Origin: Bryobacteraceae bacterium
GTDB lineage: Bacteria > Acidobacteriota > Terriglobia > Bryobacterales > Bryobacteraceae
Length of the DNA stretch: 39,971 nucleotides
Assembly (NCBI GenBank): GCA_025924475.1
Contig: JAICIH010000013.1
Coordinates: 1-39,971 of the forward strand
Direction of reading: 5' to 3'
The notes under the pieces are model-generated. The model was not told where the DNA came from. It ran no database searches and saw nothing but the letters and a program-made list of their open reading frames with translations. The position numbers were made by a program, and so were the translations under genes. Shown piece by piece: positions 33,678-39,971 of the stretch. How positions within the stretch are numbered: position 1 is the first letter of the stretch; each line of letters opens with the position of its first letter.

Positions 33678-36386
33678 TTAACGCTTCGGGTTCTTCGGAA
33701 GACTGAGCATGTTGGCGAACAGCCGATAGGCTCCCGGCACGCCTTCCGGCAGCTCCCGATAGAACGCATAGGCGTTATAAATGTACACGCCTTTGCCGTA
33801 TTTCGCATAGAGGAGCCCGCCTTTTTGGAGTGCCTGGCCCTCGTCGTGGGTCTCGAGCAGCGCTTCGTAGCGCGGGTCCCAGGTCTTCATCCATTTCGAA
33901 CCGCGCTCCTCCACCCAGCCTGAAAAATCTTTCTGGGTAATTTTGTTCGGCCAGGTGAAAATCGGATTCGACGGATCGAGAATTTCGACTTGCGAAGCTT
34001 CGTCCGTTACCTCTTCCGGATTCGATGTCATGGTGTACGGATAGGGACCGTAATTGTGATCGAACTCGGGCGTGTTGTACTGGACGATGACTACGCCGCC
34101 GTTCTTTACGTAGTCGAGAATGCGGCTGTTGTAGGTGCGCAGTTCCTCGCGCGCCGCGTAGGTCCGGACGCCGAGCAGCAGCACATCGTATTTGCTCAAA
34201 TCGCCAGTCGCAATATCGGCGGCACCAAGCGACGTGACTTTGATGCCGAGGTGTTCGAGGGACGAAGGTACGTCGTCGCCGCTGCCCATGATGTAACCAA
34301 CCTTCAAATCGGGCGCGACCGTCACATCCACTCCGGAAAACTTGTAGGTCGCCGGCCGATAAAGGAAATAGGGACGGAGAGTCGGATATCCGGTCGTTTC
34401 GTACCCTTCGGTATAGCGGCGGCCGGCGTATTCGGCGACTGCGGTAATTTGATATGGCTTCTCGCCGAGCGATCCGGCCTCCACTTGAAATGTCACAGAC
34501 TGGTCCTGCCCATCGTCCGAAGTCGCAAACGGCGCCGATGCCGGTTCGGATGTCCAGCCCGCGGGCAATTGCAAACGCACATCGCCTTTCGCCGGCCCTT
34601 TCACGTTGCTGTGTACGACCGCGGTGACCGGAAACGATTTTCCCGTTAGCGGCACGATACCGAAGCGCGGCGTAATTGCGACGCCGATCGCCGGAGCGAC
34701 CGTTAACGGTTCGAGTACCGTGCCTTGCCCGGTGATGCGCTTCACCGTCTGTACGTATTCGCCGATGCGGATCGGCACACCCTGATACGAGAAATTCGCC
34801 CAAGCCGCCAATGGATACGGAGCCAACGGACGGTTCAGGAAGCGTTCATCAAGAATGTCGTAATAGGACTGCTCGATGTCCGGCCGCGTGAAATAGGGGC
34901 GCGTGAACGCGGCGTCGTCGGGAACTTTTACGGTGAACCTGGCTTCCAGCGCCTGATCGTTAGAGATCTCTTTCGAAGGGGCACCCGATTGGCCCATGAT
35001 CGACCACTGTTCTTTCGGCATGCCCGGCTCGACGCTTACATGTTCGAGTTTTACGGGCGACGGGCTCTGGTTGACCACATGGACCTTTACGCCGAACGTT
35101 TGTCCGGGTATAGCCGTGCGAAATGTTTCGGGATCGCCCAGGAACATGGTCATGAGCGGATTCTGTTCCGTGGCAGGCGCTACCGTGGCGCTGACTGCAA
35201 GCCCGAGCGCTTCGGCGAGCGCGTTGTTAAACTGCACGCGCTTGATCTCGAGCTCGTGGCGAATGTCATATTTGGCGTCTTCTGAAAGACTGCTCTTCTC
35301 AAGCTGCGCGAGCAAATCGATGGTTGCCTTCAGACCTTTCGCTAATTCCGGTGCGGTTTTTTCCGGCGCGGCCGCGGAGAATTTTGCTGTCGCGTCTTCT
35401 ACCGCGGAGTTCATCGTCTTCAAACCATCGACCAGAAATCCGGTATCGCCGCCGTGCGCGAGCGTCGCGATTCCGGCGAGGGAAACATCGATTCCGTCGA
35501 AAAAGCTCTGCTCGTGGTCCGCCGTCGTGACGTTTGACGCATAACGGTGATACGGGCTCAGCATCTCGCCAGCTTTGGGAATGGAGCTACCGCCGTTCTG
35601 TGATTTCTGATAGCCCAGGCCCTCGCGCGAAAGCTGCACGTAAGACACGCCGAGCACCGGATCGTAAGTTCCTTCGGGGATCTCTTCGTTTGCCGGCAAC
35701 GTCTCGCCGCCGCGACGGCGCATGAACGGCACACGCGCATAATCCTTCAGGGGAGCCCAAGGCCGCAAACCCGCTTTGATCTGATCCGGAAAAACATTCG
35801 GATCGGCGGCGGCTTTGAAGACTTCCTGCGCCATGGCGCCGGCGGTTTGATGATTCCCGTGACCATCGCTGGGCCCTCCGACAAAGACAGACGTGACCAC
35901 TAATGGCCGCACCATGCGCACGACGCGCACCACGTCATACAGTACGCGATCGTGCGTCCATTTCGAGATCGACTCCGCTTTGGTCTTCGAAAAGCCATAG
36001 TCGATGACACGAGTCCAATATTGATCCACGCCGTAGTAGCGCCCGGCAGCCAGCAGCTCCATCGTCCGGACCAGGCCGAGGGCATCGAAGTAATCGGGCG
36101 ACATCACGTTGGCGCCGCCTTCGCCGCGGTTCAGGGTCAGCAGTGTTACCCGTGTTCCCTGCCCGCGCGATTCATATGCCAGCATGCCGCCGTCTTCGTC
36201 GTCGGGATGCGCGGTCACCATAATCAGGCTGGCGCGGGTGTGCAGTTTCTTGAGACTCTGCCAGAGCGCAGTGGAGCCGCGATTGGCTGGAATCTCGTGC
36301 GCTACCTGGGCCGGCTGGATGGACGTGGCGTAGGGGAGCTGGGCCCATGCGCAACCGGCCAGAAGGAGAGGAACAAGTAGCTTCAT
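33678..36386 (-). CDS. Large PIG-L (LmbE-like) deacetylase with C-terminal extension
   Basis: The 902-residue protein has a signal peptide (LLVPLLLAGCAWAQ, with a possible lipobox Cys12) and an N-terminal PIG-L domain with the zinc motif His60-Pro-Asp-Asp-Glu (VTAHPDDEDGGML) and the second site GHGNHQ (His176, His179). The family removes N-acetyl groups from sugar-linked substrates. After the catalytic domain come beta-sandwich-like regions (about 430-670) and a terminal GATase1/ThuA-like fold (about 680-800, DVLLLGVRTYAAREELRTYN, GGVVIVQYNTPE). Its ATG comes three bases after the stop of the TonB receptor (TGA CTC ATG) without a Shine-Dalgarno site, so it is probably translated by re-initiation. 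Confidence 0.9.
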   Translation of the reverse strand: MKLLVPLLLAGCAWAQLPYATSIQPAQVAHEIPANRGSTALWQSLKKLHTRASLIMVTAHPDDEDGGMLAYESRGQGTRVTLLTLNRGEGGANVMSPDYFDALGLVRTMELLAAGRYYGVDQYWTRVIDYGFSKTKAESISKWTHDRVLYDVVRVVRMVRPLVVTSVFVGGPSDGHGNHQTAGAMAQEVFKAAADPNVFPDQIKAGLRPWAPLKDYARVPFMRRRGGETLPANEEIPEGTYDPVLGVSYVQLSREGLGYQKSQNGGSSIPKAGEMLSPYHRYASNVTTADHEQSFFDGIDVSLAGIATLAHGGDTGFLVDGLKTMNSAVEDATAKFSAAAPEKTAPELAKGLKATIDLLAQLEKSSLSEDAKYDIRHELEIKRVQFNNALAEALGLAVSATVAPATEQNPLMTMFLGDPETFRTAIPGQTFGVKVHVVNQSPSPVKLEHVSVEPGMPKEQWSIMGQSGAPSKEISNDQALEARFTVKVPDDAAFTRPYFTRPDIEQSYYDILDERFLNRPLAPYPLAAWANFSYQGVPIRIGEYVQTVKRITGQGTVLEPLTVAPAIGVAITPRFGIVPLTGKSFPVTAVVHSNVKGPAKGDVRLQLPAGWTSEPASAPFATSDDGQDQSVTFQVEAGSLGEKPYQITAVAEYAGRRYTEGYETTGYPTLRPYFLYRPATYKFSGVDVTVAPDLKVGYIMGSGDDVPSSLEHLGIKVTSLGAADIATGDLSKYDVLLLGVRTYAAREELRTYNSRILDYVKNGGVVIVQYNTPEFDHNYGPYPYTMTSNPEEVTDEASQVEILDPSNPIFTWPNKITQKDFSGWVEERGSKWMKTWDPRYEALLETHDEGQALQKGGLLYAKYGKGVYIYNAYAFYRELPEGVPGAYRLFANMLSLPKNPKR

Positions 36387-36389
36387 GAG

Positions 36390-39300
36390 TCAAAAATACA
36401 ACTTCAGCGCGAACTGAATTTCGCGTGGATCGCCGACGGTGCTGGTGATCTTGCCGAACGAAGTGGTCGCGGTGCTCGCGGTGTAACTTCCCGATGGGTT
36501 GTTAAAGTTTGCGTGGTTGAACGCGTTAAAAAACTCCGCGCGGAATTCCACCTTCCAGGCTTCGGTGATCAGGAACTGTTTGAACAGACTCAAATCGACA
36601 TTTTCCAGTCCGGGACCATGGAAGGCGCGCGGCGCGCAGTTTCCGAACGTGCCATTTGCGGGAATGGAGAACGCGGCGGGATTCAGGAAAAATCCCGGCG
36701 CCGCGCCGCCGAAGATGCGGGAGGGATCGGTGCTAGCTCCGGCATAGGGATCGCCGATGCAATTCGCGCGGCTCTGGTGACTGCCGCCCGTCGCGCTGAA
36801 ATCGCTGGACGTGACCGTGAACGGCGTTCCGGTTTCGAGCGTGACAATGCTGTTCAACTGCCAGCCGCCAATCAACTTACTGGCGAGGCTGTCGCTATTG
36901 AGCACCACCCCGCCTTTGCCGATGGGCAGATTCCACAAGGCGTTTCCGATGAACCGGTGCGTCACATCAAAGGGCGAGAAGCTACGCTCCAGGCTGTAGT
37001 TATACGCATTGGCGGGCGTTGAGCCTCCAGTCAGGTTGTCGACGTAATCGGAAAAGTTTTTGCTCCAGGTGTAGCTCAGGCCATAAGCGAGGCCGTTCGC
37101 AAAGCGTTTGCGGAGCGAAACCAGCAGCGCGTTGTAATTCGTGTTGCCGTCGTTGGTCGCCAACTCCAGAAAGGAGTGGTTGCCGCTCGTGCTGGTAAGC
37201 GTACTGTTCAGATTGGCGTAAGGAAATAGCGTGAGAGGCGCTCCGCTCGCGCTGAATCCGGTGACCACGCCCTGGTTTGCGTTCCGCAACCTGTTCTGCT
37301 TGCGGCCGAAATTACCCACATAGGAAATATCGAGAACCGTATTGGATGAAAATTCGATCTGCGGTCCAAAACTCACTTGCTGCACGTAGGGTGTGCGCTG
37401 GAACGGATCCTGAGCATGAATGGTCACCTTGGTGAGGTCGTAGTTAGCCGTATTGAATGCCGGAAATCCGTTCTTCAGGAAGAACACCGGTGTGGTGCTT
37501 CCATTCACTTGCGAGAGCGACTGATCCACAAAATAAGGCGGGTTCTCCGCCAGTACGCTTTCGGATCCGATACGCACGATGTGCTGATAGAAGATGCCAT
37601 ATCCTCCGCGCAGCACTATGCGATTCACGGGCTGATAACTGAATCCGAAGCGCGGAGCGAAGTCGTTAAAGTCGGCATGCACCAGGCTGCGTTGATACCA
37701 ATTGCCGTTCGCCGCCTGAATCAGGCCGCCGCCATTTTCACCGGTAAAATTCGCGACCTGGTTCTGATGATTCAGGAGCGGCGAAAAGATCTCGTAGCGG
37801 AAGCCATACGTGATGGTGAGGTTTTTATTCGCTCGCCAACTGTCCTGCAGGAAAAAGCTGTTGCCGATTTGATAGTTGTGTACCACGGTGGGGGTTGTGA
37901 AAGACGCGGTACTTACATCGCCGAGCAGAAAATCCGGCACGCCCGATCCGCCGTTTCCGGTGTAGATGCCGGTGGCGGTAATCTGGCCTTGCAGAGATTG
38001 CGCGTCGAGGAAGTTGACGCTCGAATGGCGATGTTCGTAGCCGAACTTGACGCTGTGATTACCGGTCAGCCAACTCACTGTGTCGAGAAGCTGCCAGACT
38101 TGCGCGATTTGCGATTGCGGCCGCCAAGGCGCGGTACCAAGGCGCTGCAGGGTGCTGATGTTGATGGGCGGAATGCCGGCGTTATTTGGTCCGCTAGGTA
38201 TTCCCGTAAGCCCGTAGTCGGCCGCTTTCGATGTACCAAGCTCTAACCCGAGCGGGTCACTATGTGCATAGTCGCGGCTGAATCCGCCGCGCAGCTCGTT
38301 CAGGACGGAAGGCGCGATCACGTCGGTCCACGAGAGGGCGGCCGACTTTCCCCGGATGCGATATTGGGTGGCGAAATTCCCGTTGCCGGCAATCGGATCG
38401 CTCGTCCATGGTGGATCCTGCCGGTCCACGGTGTAGTTGCTATAGCGCCCGAAGATCCGGTTGTTTTGATTGATGTTGTGATCGATCCGCACATCGTAGG
38501 AAAGCGTATCGGTCGGCACGGCATATTGGAATGCGTAATTCGATCCCGCAAAGCTTCCCGGCAAACCCTGGCGGGCAACCGCCGAAGGAACGTTCGGATC
38601 CGGAAACAGCGCGATTAACTTGAGCGCTGTGGGATCGAGGCAACTGACCGCAATCTTGTTATTTGCGACGCAGCCGGCTTGCGAGGGCACGACAGTCGAG
38701 AGCGAGTTTTTGAGTTCGGTGAAATCGCCTTGCTTCATCAGCGGCGTGGGAACGGTCGACACCACCGAGGTCGCCTTCCGGCTCGTCAAATTCTGCATGT
38801 CGAAGAAGAAAAACGTGCGGTTCTTGATGATCGGACCACCGATGGTGCCGCCAAACTGATTCTGGCTGAAATGCCCGCGTCCGATACCGTTGGCGTTGTT
38901 TTCAAATCTATTCGCGTCGAACTCGTTGTTGCGGATAAATTCCCAGACATCGCCATGAAAGCCGTTTGTTCCGCTTTTGATGGACGCGTTGATTACGGCG
39001 CCGGCCGAAGTGCCGAATTCAGACGAATAGGTGCGCGTCTGAACGCGGAATTCCTGCAGCGCGTCGGGCGGCGGCTGCACGGTTTGTACGGAGCCTTCCT
39101 GCAAATTCGTCGAGCCCGAATTATTGTCCACGCCGTCGAGCGAAAAATAATTCTGGGTTTCGAGATTTCCATTCGAACTGAAACGGTCTGGCGCTGTATT
39201 GTTCGGATTCGTCAGATTTTTTTGAATGCCGGGTTCGAGCAGCGCGAGATCGGCATAGCGGCGGCCGTTCAGCGGCAGATCATTGATTTGCTGCTGCTGG

Positions 39301-39701
39301 ACCACGCCGCCCACATCGGCCGTCTGGGTATTCAGCAGCGGCGTGGTGGCCTGCACCTCCATCGTCTGCGTCACACTGCCGACCTGCAGCGTGAAATCCA
39401 CCGACTGGCGCGTTTGGACATCGATCTGCACGTCGCTGAATTGCTGCGCGCTGAAGCCGCTAACGGCGGCCCTGATCGAATACCTGCCGGGATGCAGCGC
39501 GTTGAACTGATATTCTCCGGCGTCGTTGCTGGAGGTGTTCAGCGTGACGTTGGTGGCTTTGTTGGTGAGCGTGATGGCGGCGTTTGGAATACTCGCGCCG
39601 CTGGAATCACGCACCGTCCCGACGATGGATCCAGTGTCGATCTGGCCGAAAGCGACGCAGGCGATTCCCAGCAATAAAACAAAATGCCGGTACCGTGTCA
39701 T
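36390..39701 (-). CDS. Oar-like TonB-dependent outer-membrane receptor
   Basis: From the ATG at 39701 the protein has 1103 residues; GGGAGGG lies 9 nt upstream, and the alternative frame start at 39719 adds six residues. It has a signal peptide (FVLLLGIACVAFGQ), an N-terminal carboxypeptidase-regulatory-like domain (GSIVGTVRDSSGASIPNAAI), a plug (about 120-250, with LPLNGRRYADLALLEPG), and a barrel ending in ALKLYF. It is a paralogue of the receptor at 3944-7228 in architecture, with many Asn-rich loops. Its co-transcription with a PIG-L deacetylase suggests uptake or handling of an N-acetylated glycan or glycolipid; this is inference. Confidence 0.93.
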   Translation of the reverse strand: MTRYRHFVLLLGIACVAFGQIDTGSIVGTVRDSSGASIPNAAITLTNKATNVTLNTSSNDAGEYQFNALHPGRYSIRAAVSGFSAQQFSDVQIDVQTRQSVDFTLQVGSVTQTMEVQATTPLLNTQTADVGGVVQQQQINDLPLNGRRYADLALLEPGIQKNLTNPNNTAPDRFSSNGNLETQNYFSLDGVDNNSGSTNLQEGSVQTVQPPPDALQEFRVQTRTYSSEFGTSAGAVINASIKSGTNGFHGDVWEFIRNNEFDANRFENNANGIGRGHFSQNQFGGTIGGPIIKNRTFFFFDMQNLTSRKATSVVSTVPTPLMKQGDFTELKNSLSTVVPSQAGCVANNKIAVSCLDPTALKLIALFPDPNVPSAVARQGLPGSFAGSNYAFQYAVPTDTLSYDVRIDHNINQNNRIFGRYSNYTVDRQDPPWTSDPIAGNGNFATQYRIRGKSAALSWTDVIAPSVLNELRGGFSRDYAHSDPLGLELGTSKAADYGLTGIPSGPNNAGIPPINISTLQRLGTAPWRPQSQIAQVWQLLDTVSWLTGNHSVKFGYEHRHSSVNFLDAQSLQGQITATGIYTGNGGSGVPDFLLGDVSTASFTTPTVVHNYQIGNSFFLQDSWRANKNLTITYGFRYEIFSPLLNHQNQVANFTGENGGGLIQAANGNWYQRSLVHADFNDFAPRFGFSYQPVNRIVLRGGYGIFYQHIVRIGSESVLAENPPYFVDQSLSQVNGSTTPVFFLKNGFPAFNTANYDLTKVTIHAQDPFQRTPYVQQVSFGPQIEFSSNTVLDISYVGNFGRKQNRLRNANQGVVTGFSASGAPLTLFPYANLNSTLTSTSGNHSFLELATNDGNTNYNALLVSLRKRFANGLAYGLSYTWSKNFSDYVDNLTGGSTPANAYNYSLERSFSPFDVTHRFIGNALWNLPIGKGGVVLNSDSLASKLIGGWQLNSIVTLETGTPFTVTSSDFSATGGSHQSRANCIGDPYAGASTDPSRIFGGAAPGFFLNPAAFSIPANGTFGNCAPRAFHGPGLENVDLSLFKQFLITEAWKVEFRAEFFNAFNHANFNNPSGSYTASTATTSFGKITSTVGDPREIQFALKLYF

Positions 39702-39768
39702 AAAGCAAGACCCTCCCACTCGAGAATGGTAGTGCGAATTCTAGCATTTTTTGAGGGGTTAGGAATTT

Positions 39769-39803
39769 AAAAGCTCTCAGCCTTCAGCTTTTAGCTTTCA
39801 GCT
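39769..39803. repeat. Heptamer tandem repeat at a gene 3' end
   Basis: Five imperfect 7-bp units follow one another on the plus strand: AAAAGCT, CTCAGCC, TTCAGCT, TTTAGCT, TTCAGCT. The last two units form the final codons and stop of the partial minus-strand gene. It resembles the short tandem heptanucleotide repeats known from cyanobacteria and some other genomes. Confidence 0.65.
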
Positions 39804-39970
39804 CGGATGATTTTCTCATCGGCTAGCTGCTCCAGGCGCTCGGTTAGCGTTTGTTGGTGGTAAACCTTGGCTTCGGCGAGCGTGACGGCCCATTGATGGA
39901 TGTCTTTTTTCATCTTGTGCTGCTCTTGTTTGCGGTCGTGCTCCTCCTGTTTGCGCTTTTGCGATTCGAA
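39791..39970 (-). CDS. C-terminal fragment of an unknown charged protein, 5'-truncated by window edge
   Basis: The minus strand is open from the window end to a TAA at 39791-39793, giving 59 C-terminal residues rich in Lys, Glu, Gln and His (for example QKRKQEEHDRKQEQHKMKKD and VYHQQTLTERLEQLADEKII). The heptad-like spacing suggests a coiled coil. No family can be recognised from this fragment. An internal ATG would give only 40 residues, so the fragment is easily overlooked. The stop codon lies inside a heptamer repeat. It is upstream of the TonB receptor by about 90 bp, on the same strand. Confidence 0.6.
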   Translation of the reverse strand, partial: FESQKRKQEEHDRKQEQHKMKKDIHQWAVTLAEAKVYHQQTLTERLEQLADEKIIRAES

Positions 39971-39971
39971 C

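Noticed and set aside
38679..39677. Long plus-strand open frame (332 codons) opposite the second TonB receptor, and similar ones at 37377-38246 and 5420-6037.
   Set aside because: They lie wholly antisense to a clearly homologous receptor; their translations are Arg/Ile/Val-rich without domains, as expected from codon-bias shadows.
39769..39803. CRISPR repeat array.
   Set aside because: The units are 7 bp in direct tandem with no spacers, and no cas gene is present.

Overview
The window looks like a chromosomal stretch from an acidobacterium, most like the Bryobacterales/Solibacteraceae. Supporting signs are a MacB/FtsX-type 'acidobacterial duplicated orphan permease' at the left edge, two very large Oar-like TonB-dependent receptors with an N-terminal carboxypeptidase-regulatory-like domain, two multihaem c-type cytochromes, a moderately high GC content and dense packing. 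This assignment rests on gene content and style, not on a phylogenetic marker. No rRNA, CRISPR array, transposase, integrase or phage gene was seen. There is one tRNA. No gene-free stretch exceeds 300 bp; the longest is about 250 bp at 20916-21167.

Layout. 1-2065: 3' part of a duplicated permease (+). 2051-9592 (-): a probable transcription unit running lipoprotein-like protein, amidase, TonB receptor, TPR protein, heptahaem cytochrome, with stop/start overlaps at two junctions (TAGTG and TTGA). 9637-10878 (+): secreted VCBS/FG-GAP repeat protein. 10890-14558: a TrmB-type regulator divergent from a MoxR-like AAA+ ATPase and a VWA-domain protein. 14618-15301: outer-membrane beta-barrel protein. 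15405-20915 (-): an envelope cluster running HU-type DNA-binding protein, site-2 protease, two glycosyltransferases, PilD, UppS, CdsA, with a strong sigma70-type promoter upstream of HU. 21168-24792: a single-domain response regulator, then (-) a thiol-redox cluster of TlpA-like protein, DUF255 thioredoxin-domain protein and Tpx. 24806-25588: WecG/TagA glycosyltransferase. 25556-26984 (-): a coupled cassette of small membrane protein, ECF sigma factor and zinc-motif anti-sigma factor, downstream of an octahaem cytochrome and a phosphoribosyltransferase. 28996-30537 (+): sulfatase. 30538-33420 (-): Flp pilin, a hybrid-kinase-like protein and a TraL-like ATPase. 33563-33640: tRNA-Pro(CGG). 33678-39701 (-): TonB receptor followed by a large PIG-L deacetylase. 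39791-39970: C-terminus of an unknown charged protein.

The best candidate for an undescribed system is 30538-33420. It is a tight three-gene unit made of a short Flp-type pilin, a membrane-anchored 'hybrid histidine kinase' whose catalytic boxes are eroded (phosphoacceptor His, second N-box Asn, G1 Asp and first G2 Gly all replaced) while its receiver domain is intact, and a P-loop ATPase resembling plasmid conjugation protein TraL. None of the usual Tad secretion or conjugation genes is in the window. Receiver domain plus ParA-like ATPase plus Flp pilin recalls the TadZ/CpaE module of Flp pili, here split into separate proteins. That reading is inference; the substitutions and the gene order are seen directly.

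Several starts were moved from the longest reading frame on the basis of Shine-Dalgarno spacing, overlap and family length (TPR protein, HU, Tpx, TlpA-like, sigma factor, 3-TM protein, phosphoribosyltransferase, sulfatase, Flp, second TonB receptor).
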